A stretch of 64,000 nucleotides of DNA from Flavobacterium phragmitis (GCF_900112575.1 NZ_FOMH01000005.1:335993-399992); one strand, 5' to 3'; counted from the first letter of the stretch, positions 1-9,732 are shown. Numbers and translations: made by a program. The notes: a model not told the origin generated them from the letters alone.

Positions 1-112
1 ACTTTGTCTCTTTTCAAAAAAAAACTTTGCCACTTTGTTTCTCTGTCCCTTTGTCTCTTTTCAAAAAAAACTTAGTATCTTAGAATCTCAAAACCTTAGC
101 AACTTTAAAAAA
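1..112. repeat. Degenerate intergenic CTTTGTC-type repeats
   Basis: This A+T-rich stretch has reiterated blocks of the form CTTTGTCTCTTTTCAAAAAA (twice) and CTTAGTATCTTAGAATCTC. Similar wording recurs at 3900-4120. It is probably non-coding, so the long upstream start available to the next gene (position 35) would translate repeat DNA and is unlikely. Confidence 0.5.
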
Positions 113-1279
113 ATGACCCCAAATCTAAAACGTTATTTCTTAAAATCTTTAATTGTCTTAGCCTTAATCCATTTAGTTTACTTTTTGTACGGTTATTTTA
201 CTTTTGAAGGAATAGCAAATATTGATATTTATACTGAGTTTTACCGTTTTAAATTTTATGATGACGTTTCCATTTCACACTTTTTTGTGAGTGGCTTGTT
301 TTTACTTTTTTTTCTTATTTTTTTAGTAAAAAATCATTCGAGAGAAAGTTATAAAGGGGGAAATCTGTTTCAAATTGCGGGTTGTTTGTTATTGGTTTCA
401 TTTTTGACATTCTCGTTCTTTATCAGTTATAGCTTTGGGATGAATGCCAAGCTTAAAACAGAACTTTCTGAAAATGATTTTAATAAAGACAAAAAACTGC
501 TGAATGTTTTGAATCCGTTTTTATATGGATTTACATCTTATAGTTCGGATAAATTATTCAATTATGAGAACATTTTATACCCAAAGCCTTATCCAGTAAT
601 AAAACAGGAAGATACGTTGGATCCAGGTGAATATCCAATTATTGAAACCAGTTATTACAGCGTAGATACAATCAAAACTTTAACGGGAACTTTTGATAAA
701 ACAACTAATAAAGCTGATAGTATTTTTGATATTCTGGGCTTTGATAAAGAAGAACTGTACAAAAGAATTATCTCTAAAAAAGTGATTAAGGATAGTACGG
801 AAATTATTTTTAAGAGTGTTCAGGTACATCCAGAACACGATGATGATATTTGTATCTTTTTACAGAACAAATCGTTGTTTAAACCCGTCAAAGGAGATTC
901 TGTTTACCAACAGCAATATCAGTCGGCTAAAGATCGGTATAAGTTATTGTATCAATCCAAAAAAGATTCGTTGACTTATGAGTTTCAGAAACTAGACACG
1001 CTTTTTAGAAAGTATAAAATTGAGACGAATATAGTTCCAAAACAGTTAACGGCAGACGTTTATCGTTACAGAGACAATCATGACGATCCTATAAGTGGCA
1101 TTAGAAATACTTTTGACAGAAAGGCTTTGACAGAAAAGTTTGCGACCTTAGAAAGACTCTTTTATGAACCTAATTATCTCCATCCAAACATCATTGCGAT
1201 ATATTTTGCAGTAATTGTTTCCGTTTGGCTTGTGTTGTTTCTTTTCTATCTGATTTTCAATAAAAAGAAATTACAATAA
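113..1279 (+). CDS. Hypothetical membrane protein
   Basis: This is a 388-residue protein from the ATG at 113. An in-frame ATG at 35 exists but lies in repeat DNA. Three hydrophobic segments are visible near the N terminus (roughly residues 10-30, 57-75 and 86-110). A hydrophilic middle domain rich in Lys, Asp and Tyr follows, then a last membrane segment near residues 357-380 with a short basic tail. The middle domain would face one side of the inner membrane between two membrane anchors. I do not recognise the family. The next gene converges on it, so it is probably transcribed alone. Confidence 0.75.
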   Translation: MTPNLKRYFLKSLIVLALIHLVYFLYGYFTFEGIANIDIYTEFYRFKFYDDVSISHFFVSGLFLLFFLIFLVKNHSRESYKGGNLFQIAGCLLLVSFLTFSFFISYSFGMNAKLKTELSENDFNKDKKLLNVLNPFLYGFTSYSSDKLFNYENILYPKPYPVIKQEDTLDPGEYPIIETSYYSVDTIKTLTGTFDKTTNKADSIFDILGFDKEELYKRIISKKVIKDSTEIIFKSVQVHPEHDDDICIFLQNKSLFKPVKGDSVYQQQYQSAKDRYKLLYQSKKDSLTYEFQKLDTLFRKYKIETNIVPKQLTADVYRYRDNHDDPISGIRNTFDRKALTEKFATLERLFYEPNYLHPNIIAIYFAVIVSVWLVLFLFYLIFNKKKLQ

Positions 1280-1391
1280 CAATGTCAATATCGAAATTCA
1301 ATATCAATAAAAATACTCAAAAGCAATAACAGGAATCATTAAAATTAAATTTTATCATTCTCATTAACATTTCCATTGATTTTTGAAATTG

Positions 1392-1826
1392 CTAAACTCT
1401 ATGGTAATCTGCTTTCCAATGTACGATGGCTTTTTTTATTGCATCACCACTCAAGCCATTTTTTAGTGCGTCTTCGATAAGTGGAATCAATTCGTTGTCT
1501 GGAGCAAATCTTAACGCAAATATTTGATCGTCTGTCAATTTATATTCAAATTCTTCAAATCTTTTACCCGTTAAAGTAAAATAACGGTAACGCATTTCTA
1601 AACGTATAATTCTGTTTTGAAGTGTTAAGGCATAATGCTGGCGGAGCATAAAAGCAACAGCAAAAAGGAAAACAAAAACAACACTTATGAAAGACCAAAT
1701 CAAATAATCTTCGGTTGTAATAGCAAAATAAATACTGCTGATTAAAAATACAATTAAGATAGGATAATATATAAAATGGTGTGGTTTGTAAAACCGTATA
1801 TGATTGTAATAGGTCTGAATCCTCAT
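1392..1826 (-). CDS. DUF6526 family membrane protein
   Basis: This 144-residue protein starts at the ATG at 1826. The longer reading from 1898 would run through the hairpin at 1861-1888 and is rejected. The N-terminal pattern QTYYNHIRFYKPHHFIYYP is followed by two hydrophobic segments (about residues 18-40 and 44-62) and a soluble C-terminal part with a conserved-looking RFAPDNELIPLIEDAL segment. This matches the small DUF6526 family as I know it from Bacteroidota. Its function is unknown. Confidence 0.8.
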   Translation of the reverse strand: MRIQTYYNHIRFYKPHHFIYYPILIVFLISSIYFAITTEDYLIWSFISVVFVFLFAVAFMLRQHYALTLQNRIIRLEMRYRYFTLTGKRFEEFEYKLTDDQIFALRFAPDNELIPLIEDALKNGLSGDAIKKAIVHWKADYHRV

Positions 1827-2127
1827 CGTTTTTTCTTTTAAAGATACTCTAAAAAACAAAGCTGCTCTATAAAAAATTATAGAGCAGCCTTTTCCCAAAA
1901 ATAAACTAACATAACCAATGTTCTCTTTATAGTATAAACTTTTTACAGTTTTCTAAGTAATTTTAGTAAGAATAAAGCCTTTCCTCTTCGTCAACCAATC
2001 TTTTAATATGGCTTATTTTTCTTTAATGTAAAATTAGTTCAGGAGTAGCTGTAATTTGTTATATTTTAATCGGAAAAAGTTACAAGATTCCAATATTTGG
2101 ATTTTAATTATATAAAAAAAGGAATGA
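1827..2127. other. Intergenic region with one terminator
   Basis: About 300 bases without a convincing ORF. The only structure I see is the hairpin at 1861-1888. The rest is A+T-rich and shows no TAnnTTTG element that I can place with confidence. Confidence 0.5.
1861..1888 (-). terminator. Intrinsic terminator of the glycosylase transcript
   Basis: Perfect arms GCTGCTCTATAA and TTATAGAGCAGC form a stem. On the minus strand it is followed by TTTGTTTTTT. It lies about 240 bases downstream of the DNA glycosylase gene and just upstream of the DUF6526 gene, so it should separate the two units. Confidence 0.75.
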
Positions 2128-2613
2128 TTATAATAAGGTTTTAATAATGTTCCATTCAGTCAATTTATCATGAAAAGCCTTGCCAGCATTGGCAGGGCTT
2201 GTAGATGGGAGGGTGATTTGCAGGTATTCTTTATTTAAATGTACATATTTCTTGAAAAATGCCGCCGCTTTTTGTCCGTTAAAAAGAATAACCTCTATTT
2301 GAGGGTGTTTTTTCAGAAAATTTTCAAAATCGTTAGCGATTTCGTTTTTGATGGCACTATCTAAGCTTCCCACACGGTCACAAAATTGTAAGACATCCCA
2401 AAGCGCGATATTATTTTTTACTAATAAATTTTTTCTCGTTTCATAATCGTATGAAAATTCTTCTTCTAGAATTGAAAATAAGAATTTCCAGAAGTTGTTT
2501 TGACTATGTCCATAATATTGATTGAGTTCTAAAGATTTTATACCGGGCATTGTGCCTAAGATCAGGATTTTAGAATTTTTAGAACTAATGGGAGCAAAAG
2601 AGAAACTTTTCAT
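2128..2613 (-). CDS. Hypoxanthine-DNA glycosylase (uracil-DNA glycosylase superfamily)
   Basis: This 161-residue protein belongs to the uracil-DNA glycosylase fold. The motif LGTMPG (residues 19-24) is followed by YYGH (33-36) and NNFW (39-42), the pattern of the DNA-deoxyinosine glycosylase subfamily. A C-terminal LPSTSPAN segment matches the second motif of the fold. These enzymes remove deaminated purines or uracil from DNA and start base excision repair in the cytoplasm. Length is normal for the family. It is monocistronic and ends in the hairpin at 1861-1888. The exact damaged base cannot be read from sequence. Confidence 0.88.
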   Translation of the reverse strand: MKSFSFAPISSKNSKILILGTMPGIKSLELNQYYGHSQNNFWKFLFSILEEEFSYDYETRKNLLVKNNIALWDVLQFCDRVGSLDSAIKNEIANDFENFLKKHPQIEVILFNGQKAAAFFKKYVHLNKEYLQITLPSTSPANAGKAFHDKLTEWNIIKTLL

Positions 2614-2808
2614 GTTTAGGGAATCGATATTTTTTAAGATTTGTTAAAATAATCATTAATAAGGAATTATAAAACAAAACGAGAAAATTATATAACAAAA
2701 TTGGTTTGTGATTGAACGAACTTTGAATCACAGATTTTTTAAAATGTAGCAATAATGAAGTTGATTTTAAAATCTGTCTCGCAAATTATCAAATTTAAAT
2801 CCATAGCC

Positions 2809-3834
2809 ATGAAAATTATTACGATAAATACAGAGAAAACCCAAAATATATTTGATGAACTTCATGCTGATTTTGGTGGTAAGGTGACTTATGACTTAGA
2901 TGAATATATTTTAGAGGTAGAAAATAGTTTTGCTGTAGGTTCTATTGTTGGAGCTTCATTTAACGATAATATTTCTTATGTACAGTTTGATATGACATTT
3001 TCAGCAGATGTTCGATTGGATATTCTCAATGTGAAATCGTCTCCTATTTATTTTGCTTATTGTTCAAAGGGAAATTTATCGCATAGTTTTGGATTGAATG
3101 GGGAAGAGAGAAAACTAAAAACTTTTCAGACAGCAATTGTAACTTCCAAACAAAATCAGGACAATATCTTGTATTTTGAAAAAGGAAAGAAAACCAAACT
3201 GACTTTAATTATTGTTGGAACTCAAACTGATGTTGTAACCCAGTCTCATTCCTTGAATCAACAGGTAAAAGATACCTTTTTTGAAAATAATCTGGTTCAA
3301 GATTTCTTTTACATTGGTTCCTATAATTTACAGATTGCCGAAAAAATCGAACAACTTAATTCGATTACACAAACCGGTATTGTTCGAAATTTATTGAAAG
3401 AAGGTATTATGAGAATTATTCTGGCAATGGAAATTCAACAGCATTCAGATGATTTACATGCTTTTGCCAATGAATCAAGCGGATTAACTTTAAGAGAAAT
3501 GGAAGAAATTAAAGAGCTTTCAGAATTTATCAAAACAAGTCCAGAAGAAGCTTTCTCAATAAAATCATTGAGTAAAAAATCAGGATTGTCTCCAAACAAA
3601 CTTCAGGAAGGATTTAAAATGATCCACAATCGAACTGTAAACGATTATATCACACATATGCGTGTCTTGAAAGCAGAAATCTTAATCAGAACTTCTGACT
3701 TAAATATTTCTGAAATAGTGTATTGCATTGGCTTTACAAGCAGAAGTTATTTTTCGAAAATCTTCAAACAAAAATTCAACTGCAGTCCAAAAGAGTATAA
3801 GTTTAATTTGAATTCTTTGGCTATTACAGCTTAG
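2809..3834 (+). CDS. AraC-family transcriptional regulator
   Basis: This protein has 341 residues from the ATG at 2809; another in-frame ATG at 2755 would add 18 residues. The C-terminal ~100 residues form a typical AraC double helix-turn-helix, with FSIKSLSKKSGLSPNKLQEGF as first helix pair and ISEIVYCIGFTSRSYFSKIF as second, ending in the family pattern NCSPKEYK. The N-terminal part is beta-rich and may sense a ligand, but no family stands out. No obvious target operon adjoins it: the glycosylase upstream is divergent and the oxidoreductase downstream is convergent. Confidence 0.85.
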   Translation: MKIITINTEKTQNIFDELHADFGGKVTYDLDEYILEVENSFAVGSIVGASFNDNISYVQFDMTFSADVRLDILNVKSSPIYFAYCSKGNLSHSFGLNGEERKLKTFQTAIVTSKQNQDNILYFEKGKKTKLTLIIVGTQTDVVTQSHSLNQQVKDTFFENNLVQDFFYIGSYNLQIAEKIEQLNSITQTGIVRNLLKEGIMRIILAMEIQQHSDDLHAFANESSGLTLREMEEIKELSEFIKTSPEEAFSIKSLSKKSGLSPNKLQEGFKMIHNRTVNDYITHMRVLKAEILIRTSDLNISEIVYCIGFTSRSYFSKIFKQKFNCSPKEYKFNLNSLAITA

Positions 3835-4130
3835 GTTCAAAGGCTCAGAGTGGCATAGTGACAAAGGTTTGTCCTCTGAATTAAAAAATAATGGTGTTAG
3901 CTATTAAGCAAGATATATACTAAAGTGCTAAGATTCTGAGTCGCTGAGGTTTTAAGTGAAGACTTAAAGGCTCCAAACTTAGAATCTTAGTTTTTTTTTT
4001 AGATAGAAAGGTTCAAAGATGCAAAGTGACAAAGTGACAAAGTAACAAAGTAACAGAGGCTTTCTAAGCAAAGTTAAAACCTTTGTCACTTTGTTACTTT
4101 GTCACTTTGCACCTTTGTATCTATAAAAAA
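3835..4130. repeat. Inverted CAAAGTGACAAAGTAAC-type repeats
   Basis: The region carries tandem variants of CAAAGTGACAAAGTAAC (about 4015-4055) and their reverse complement CTTTGTCACTTTGTTACTTTG (about 4081-4110), able to form a long imperfect hairpin. A second inverted pair is based on CTAAGATTCTGAG / CTTAGAATCTTAG (about 3930-3991), followed by a T tract. It lies between two convergent genes and may terminate both. Confidence 0.6.
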
Positions 4131-5330
4131 TCATCTTCCAAACTTATAATATTCCAAATCCATATTCTTTTTATTGTGAAGAGAATCCAGAATAGAATTC
4201 ATTCCAAGGACGCTAAACGTGATTCCGTTACCTCCGAAACCCAGGATATAATGTTCGTTTCGTCTTGAATTTGGTTTCCCGAAATAAGGAAGTCCGTCTT
4301 TTGTTTCTCCAAAAGTTCCTGCCCAAGAATAATCGATTTTAAAATCAAGATTCGGAAAACGCTTGGAGAATTGTTTCAGGAGATATTGTTCTTTTTTAGG
4401 GATTAACTTATCTCTTTTTTTAGGATCTTTAAAATCTTCGTCGCCGCCACCCATAATGATTCGGTTGTCTTCGGTTGTTCTTATGTAATGATAAGGCGAG
4501 GCGGTATCCCAAAAAATGGCATGTTTAAAGTGCTCAGGAAGATCAGATTGACTTTCAGAAGTAATAACATAGGTGCTTTTTAAATTGACTACCTTTTCGG
4601 ATAAAGTTTCAGTACTTTCATAACCCGTACAATGTATGATATGCGAGGCTGTTATGGTATTTTTAGAATCGGTATGCGCGATAATTTTTCCTTTTTGGTG
4701 TTGTATGGAAGTCACATTGGTACGATCATAAATCTGCATGCCTTTTTGATGACAGTGATGCAGTAAATCGGTTGCCAATTTATACGGATCCATTACTGCG
4801 GCGGTTTTAGATTCTATACCTGCAATGGCATTTAACCCCATTTTTTGCAGTTCAAATCTACTGAGCCAGCTAACTTCAAATCCGTGTTGTTTCCTAATTT
4901 TGTATTCATTTTTTAGAAAAGGAACATCTTTTTTGAGCGTTGTAAAATAGATGCTTTTTTTGAATTCAAAATTGCAGTTAGAACCTACGGTGTCGATAAT
5001 ATTGCGGAGATCAAAAATGGCTTTTTTACCATTTTGATAACTGTCAACGGCACATTTTACACCACGAAGTTTAATTAACTGATGTAAGGGAACATCAATT
5101 TCATACTGCAATAATGCGGTGCTTCCTGATGTACTGCCTCCACAGACATCCCGCCGGTCGATAAGGATAATTCTTTTTCCTTCATTTACTAATTTATAGG
5201 CCATTAAAGCTCCCGTAATTCCGCCGCCAATAATTAAAATATCTGTATTGAGATCAGAATCAATTGAGGGATAGCTATATTTCATAGCGTCTTTTAAAGG
5301 CCAATAAGTTTCGGTAGAACTTAATTTCAT
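4131..5330 (-). CDS. FAD-dependent amino-acid oxidase-like oxidoreductase (DAO family)
   Basis: This 399-residue flavoprotein has the dinucleotide-binding motif IGGGITG at residues 34-40, followed by an acidic strand end (IDRRD) and a GGSTSGST segment. A C-terminal GFGGNGITFS segment matches the second FAD contact of the D-amino-acid oxidase fold. Substrate is not predictable. Some relatives carry a C-terminal Rieske domain; none is present here. The start codon overlaps the upstream stop (ATGA at 5327-5330), so it is translationally coupled to the iron-permease-like gene. Confidence 0.85.
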   Translation of the reverse strand: MKLSSTETYWPLKDAMKYSYPSIDSDLNTDILIIGGGITGALMAYKLVNEGKRIILIDRRDVCGGSTSGSTALLQYEIDVPLHQLIKLRGVKCAVDSYQNGKKAIFDLRNIIDTVGSNCNFEFKKSIYFTTLKKDVPFLKNEYKIRKQHGFEVSWLSRFELQKMGLNAIAGIESKTAAVMDPYKLATDLLHHCHQKGMQIYDRTNVTSIQHQKGKIIAHTDSKNTITASHIIHCTGYESTETLSEKVVNLKSTYVITSESQSDLPEHFKHAIFWDTASPYHYIRTTEDNRIIMGGGDEDFKDPKKRDKLIPKKEQYLLKQFSKRFPNLDFKIDYSWAGTFGETKDGLPYFGKPNSRRNEHYILGFGGNGITFSVLGMNSILDSLHNKKNMDLEYYKFGR

Positions 5331-5851
5331 TTTTTGGTGTTGTTTTTAGGGGTGTTTTTGGTGGTATTTTTGGTCGCTATTTTTTTAGTTGATTTAATGT
5401 TTTTGTTTTGTTTACGATTATGAAGTTCATGTGCTTCTGCGATAGAATGCGAAGTTTTGATGCTTTCATCTTTTTTTGCCAATTCACTTAAGCGATGATA
5501 GTATTTCTGAATAATAATCATTTCTTCCTCAGTCATACTTTCTATATCAACCAGACTATTGCTGGAAAAGTCGTTCGAAGCTACGAGTTCGTTTAATTTG
5601 AGCTGAATGGCAAGTGAATCTTTATTTTGTGCTTTCTGAATTAAGAAAACCATTAAGAAAGTTATGATGGTTGTTCCTGTATTAATAACCAATTGCCAGG
5701 TTTCGGAATAATCGAAAATAGGGCCTGAAATCGCCCAAGCTAGAACAATAACAAATGCGCCAATAAAAGCAGTCGTGCTTCCAGCAGCTTTAGAAACTTT
5801 TGTAGCAAACTTCTCGAATGCACTGTTACTATGTTGTGAATTAGATTTCAT
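5327..5851 (-). CDS. Low-affinity iron permease-like membrane protein
   Basis: This 174-residue protein has two membrane segments (about residues 26-46 and 55-71) with the pattern WAISGPIFDYSETWQLVINT between and into them, typical of the low-affinity iron permease family. The C-terminal third is very Lys/Asn/Thr-rich (KNTTKNTPKNNTKK). The family name comes from fungal Fet4-like homology, and bacterial members have no proven transport role. The ORF overlaps the upstream AsmA-like stop by one base and the downstream oxidoreductase by four, so the three are one operon. Confidence 0.8.
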   Translation of the reverse strand: MKSNSQHSNSAFEKFATKVSKAAGSTTAFIGAFVIVLAWAISGPIFDYSETWQLVINTGTTIITFLMVFLIQKAQNKDSLAIQLKLNELVASNDFSSNSLVDIESMTEEEMIIIQKYYHRLSELAKKDESIKTSHSIAEAHELHNRKQNKNIKSTKKIATKNTTKNTPKNNTKK

Positions 5852-8676
5852 TACGATTTTGCTTTGGATTTACTTACTTTTTCTTTTCGAATAACTTTAT
5901 TGTTTTTTTCATCATAAACGGCAGGATTGATTTCTTGCCCTGTTTTGCTGAAAATTTTAATTTTTGGAGCATCATGCGTTCCAGTGACAACAATTGGAAA
6001 ACCAATAATTCCCCAAAGCGGAAGTCCAAGACGCATTCTAAGATCCAAAAGTCCATCAAAACTTGTAGTTCCTTTAATTGTAGGTTTAAAACTAGCTACA
6101 GAAAAGGTAAACGGCTCGATATTAATTAGGTTTTTATCTATCGTCGACTTGATTTCAATTCCTTTCATGTCAGGATTATTCAAACCATTTTGTCCTGTTT
6201 TAGAACTAATTCCGTCAAATAATTTTAGGCCTTTAATTTTTACATCGCGTAGATTTAAAGTACCGCCACCTTGCAGGGATTCATAAATTGGGCTCATATT
6301 TCCGTCTAAGTCGCCTTTAATTTTATAGTCGACAGAAACGATTCCGTGGGCTTTTTCGGCAGCAGTAACCATATCATGAAACATCGGAATTTCTTTGTAA
6401 GCCCTTTGCACATCAAAATCTTTTGCCGTAAAATGGGCGTCAAAATGTGCAGATGTTGGCGATTCGTCTTTGTAAGACGCATTAATTCCTAAAATACAGT
6501 CAATGATATTAAAGGTAGTGTTTTCTAAGTAAAATCCTTCTTTTTTTACGCCTATTTTTCCGTTTAATTTATTAAATTTCAATCCGTTGTATTCAATTTT
6601 GTCTGCATTTGCCGTTAGAGAGACGTTTAAGTTTTTCGGAACCAGAACCACACCGCTCATTTTAGGATGATCTTCTTTAGCATATTCAATCTCAACCTTT
6701 TGCTCTTTATTTTCTCCTTCTTCAAGCGCCATAAATTCATCAACATTAATCAATTTTGATTTTAAGTTGAAATTACCACTCAAAGTTCCGTTTGACTCTA
6801 AAAAATAATTTATGGTATTTAAAAGATATCCATTAATAGCAAAATCAGATTTTCCGTAAGAAGCATCGAATTTCTCAAACCACATTTTTTCATTCTGAAA
6901 ACGGAAATTTCCTTGTTTGATAAAAAAAGCTTTTGGGAATAATTCTGAAGTTGCTTTTATGTTTTTGAGAATCAAAGTTCCTTTATTATCCAGTTTATCA
7001 TATTGCCCTGTTGTAGCATAACTTTGTTTTCCTTTAAGCGAAAGATCGGCTTTGGCATAACCTGTCAAATCAAGCCCTTTTTGTGAAAAGACCTGATAAA
7101 TTCTTCCTACATTCAATTCGCCTTTTATTTTTGCATTGTAAGCCAAATCACTAAAATCGGATAAGGTTGCATTTATATAAACAGGATTTCCTTCAAAGGT
7201 GAAAGAAGCGGGAGCAACGGCTACGATTAAATCTTGAAAAGTTCCTGCTTTGTTCAGCATATTGGCCACAAAAGTGATGTTTGTAATGGGATTCGGATAA
7301 TATTCGGTCTTTAGCCAGCCGTTTCGCAATGAAATACCTCCAATGGTTTTTGGAAACAATTTTTTTGAAGTGCTGAATAATCCTTTAGCTTGAATGTTTG
7401 TTTTTAAAATTCCTTTTAAATCAATACTATTTAATCCCAATGCGGCATCAACAACTGCTAAATCCAAATCTCCCTTTACACTGGCGTTGATGTTCATTTC
7501 GCTTAAACCTTTACTGTGCAGATAAGCATTGAAATAATCTTTTTCGCCTACTTTAAATTTTAACGTTCGAAGATTTACCAATAATTGTTCGGTATCCAAA
7601 GAGGGAAGGATCGCATTTAAATCCATCTGAAAATCTTTTAAAGGAACTGGAGCATCCTTGTAGTTTACAGCACCTTCATTAATTTTAAGGTTAAAGGCTA
7701 AGTTTGGTTTTTGCTTTTTTTGAACATTATAATCTCCTTTAAATGTCAGTATTAAATCACTTCTTCCAGAAATTTCTGTTTTCTCCAGCCAAGTCAAATA
7801 TTCAGGTGGCATTACAGACAATAAATCTTTCACAGTCGTATTCTCTGAAGCAGCTTTGATGTTGATTTTATATCCGTCTCTTAAAATGGTAAATAAACCT
7901 GTAAATTTTAAAGGTAATTTATTGATTTTTAATTCATTTTTCTGAAGTATAAACGAAAGTGAATGCGTATTGATTCGGGTAATCAAATCGGCTTGTACTT
8001 TTTTCTTTCTTAAATATCCAGTTCGATCGTAATAAAAATCTAAGTTGTCGATTTTGGCATCGGTTGCCAAGTCAAAAATATCTTCGCTGAGATTTCCTTT
8101 TCCAACATAATTAAAACCTTTTGCATCCACCAAAATTTTAGCCGAACGGTCGTTGTATTTTACATGGCAGTTTTTTAAATCAATTCTTTCTAATCGAATT
8201 GCGGTTCCTTCTTCTGGTGCATTTGGATCTTCTTTTTCGTCTTTTCTGTCTTCTGGTGCAACATAAATATTATAATTGGCTTGACCTTTTTCGTTCACCA
8301 TTACATTGATTAATGCATCAGAAACATAGAGTTTATTGATTTTTACTTCATTATCAAAAATCAAGCGTTTTAAATTGATTCCAAAAGCAACCTCGTCTGC
8401 TTTCAATAAAGTATCATTGCTGAAAGGTTTAGAACCTGTTAATGACAAATTATCTAAAGAAACGGTCAGCGATGGAAAATGAGTAAAAAAGGAAAGTTTA
8501 GATTTTGTAAAATCCAGTTTAGTATCTAATCGTTCGTTGGCAATTTTCTTTACTTCTGAAGCTACTTTCCCAGGAAACAGTAACGGAATAATAAATAGCA
8601 AAAACAAGATTACCGCAATTGTTATTCCGGTAACCTTTAAAAATTTAATGGCGGTATGTTTAAATGTAAAAGGCAT
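5851..8676 (-). CDS. AsmA-like envelope protein
   Basis: This 941-residue protein has one N-terminal membrane anchor (about residues 12-32) and then a long periplasmic beta-rich region of the AsmA type, with an AsmA-like C-terminal domain (for example GTTSFDGLLDLRMRLGLPL near the end). AsmA/TamB-class proteins form hydrophobic grooves that carry or organise phospholipids between membranes. Length is normal for large Bacteroidota members. It follows the MlaEFD genes by about 190 bases on the same strand, which fits a lipid-trafficking role. It heads the coupled trio with the iron-permease-like and oxidoreductase genes. Confidence 0.85.
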   Translation of the reverse strand: MPFTFKHTAIKFLKVTGITIAVILFLLFIIPLLFPGKVASEVKKIANERLDTKLDFTKSKLSFFTHFPSLTVSLDNLSLTGSKPFSNDTLLKADEVAFGINLKRLIFDNEVKINKLYVSDALINVMVNEKGQANYNIYVAPEDRKDEKEDPNAPEEGTAIRLERIDLKNCHVKYNDRSAKILVDAKGFNYVGKGNLSEDIFDLATDAKIDNLDFYYDRTGYLRKKKVQADLITRINTHSLSFILQKNELKINKLPLKFTGLFTILRDGYKINIKAASENTTVKDLLSVMPPEYLTWLEKTEISGRSDLILTFKGDYNVQKKQKPNLAFNLKINEGAVNYKDAPVPLKDFQMDLNAILPSLDTEQLLVNLRTLKFKVGEKDYFNAYLHSKGLSEMNINASVKGDLDLAVVDAALGLNSIDLKGILKTNIQAKGLFSTSKKLFPKTIGGISLRNGWLKTEYYPNPITNITFVANMLNKAGTFQDLIVAVAPASFTFEGNPVYINATLSDFSDLAYNAKIKGELNVGRIYQVFSQKGLDLTGYAKADLSLKGKQSYATTGQYDKLDNKGTLILKNIKATSELFPKAFFIKQGNFRFQNEKMWFEKFDASYGKSDFAINGYLLNTINYFLESNGTLSGNFNLKSKLINVDEFMALEEGENKEQKVEIEYAKEDHPKMSGVVLVPKNLNVSLTANADKIEYNGLKFNKLNGKIGVKKEGFYLENTTFNIIDCILGINASYKDESPTSAHFDAHFTAKDFDVQRAYKEIPMFHDMVTAAEKAHGIVSVDYKIKGDLDGNMSPIYESLQGGGTLNLRDVKIKGLKLFDGISSKTGQNGLNNPDMKGIEIKSTIDKNLINIEPFTFSVASFKPTIKGTTSFDGLLDLRMRLGLPLWGIIGFPIVVTGTHDAPKIKIFSKTGQEINPAVYDEKNNKVIRKEKVSKSKAKS

Positions 8677-8864
8677 ATAATGTAAGTTTTTGCTGTCTAA
8701 AAACCAATACTAAAAATATAAGTTTTTTGTCAGAATTTTAAACCATAAAGTTGTAATATAGAACTATGAGTTATAAATGGAGGTGAAATTCCAAAATCCA
8801 AAATCTAAATTCCAAAAGTCAAAATCTAAATTTCATATTCAAGATTCTAATTTTAGGGTTAAGG
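8677..8864. repeat. Short AATTCCAAAATC direct repeats
   Basis: Between the MlaD and AsmA genes, positions about 8776-8845 contain imperfect direct repeats of AAATTCCAAAATCTAAA. Related wording occurs near 18300-18330 and 63125-63170. No terminator was recognised, so read-through from mlaD is possible. Confidence 0.45.
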
Positions 8865-9710
8865 TTATTTTTTTTCGGTTTCTGCTTTTTTAGCTTCTTC
8901 CTGTTTTTGTTTTTCCTCTTTTTCTTTTTGAGCTTTCTCCTGTTGTTCCTTCAGTTCCTTCTCTTTCTTTTCTTTTTCTTTAGCAGCTTTTTCTTGTTGT
9001 TCTTCCTTTTTCTCCTTTATTTCTTCCTGTTTTTTAGCTTTTTCTTTCTCTTTTTTCCTGTAGTAACCTCTCAGAAGAAAGTTGCTTTTTGCGGCTTCCA
9101 TATTATCACTGAAACCTTTTGTACCAGACTCTAGGTTCGAAAGAGTATTCGAAACGCTATTGGCCATTTTATCATCTTTAACCAAACGTGCTAGAGCTCC
9201 GTTTCCGTTATTCATGCTATGGCTGAAAATGGCTATCTCGTCTGAGATCACACCAATATTATCGACGCTCTTTTTAACGCTTTTCATAATATCGTGCATT
9301 TCTATTCCATCCACAGAAGCAATAACGCCGTTGTCTTCAATGATTTTATTTGATTTAGAGCCAGGAGAAATGGTCAATACTTTATCGCCCATTAAACCAT
9401 CAGAGCCAATACTGGCTGTTGCATCTGTTTTTATGAATTTTCGAACGTCTTCTTTCATAACGAGAACAACCAAAACGGTTGAGTCGTTTTTTAGCTGAAT
9501 CTGTTCGACTGTTCCAACATTGATTCCCGAGAAACGAACATTATTTCCAACTTCCAGACCGCTGACAGTTTTAAACTGAGAAGTAATATGAAAGGTTGAT
9601 CCAAAAAGGTTTTTTTGTTTCCCAATAAAATATACGGCCATTATAAAAAGCAGTAAACCTATTGTTACAAACATTCCTAATTTCCAAGTATATCCTGATT
9701 GCTTTTCCAT
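8865..9710 (-). CDS. mlaD: MlaD-type MCE substrate-binding protein with charged helical tail
   Basis: This 281-residue protein has one N-terminal membrane anchor (residues 10-29) and an MCE domain (about 38-120) with FKTVSGLEVGNNVRFSGINV and the hydrophobic loop SDGLMGDKVL. MCE proteins bind phospholipid for an ABC transporter acting between the membranes. After a linker, residues 218-281 are almost only Lys, Glu, Gln and Ala, predicting a long single helix or coiled coil. This is not seen in enterobacterial MlaD. It lies 22 bases after mlaF in the same operon. Confidence 0.88.
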   Translation of the reverse strand: MEKQSGYTWKLGMFVTIGLLLFIMAVYFIGKQKNLFGSTFHITSQFKTVSGLEVGNNVRFSGINVGTVEQIQLKNDSTVLVVLVMKEDVRKFIKTDATASIGSDGLMGDKVLTISPGSKSNKIIEDNGVIASVDGIEMHDIMKSVKKSVDNIGVISDEIAIFSHSMNNGNGALARLVKDDKMANSVSNTLSNLESGTKGFSDNMEAAKSNFLLRGYYRKKEKEKAKKQEEIKEKKEEQQEKAAKEKEKKEKELKEQQEKAQKEKEEKQKQEEAKKAETEKK

Positions 9711-9732
9711 GATTTCTATTTTTTATTTTGCT

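Noticed and set aside
5874..6286. Short ORFs in other frames inside the AsmA-like gene
   Set aside because: They overlap a long coherent gene and show no independent signals.
8907..9498. Plus-strand ORFs opposite mlaD
   Set aside because: They are mirror readings of the Lys/Glu-rich tail (giving Phe/Leu runs) and of the MCE domain.
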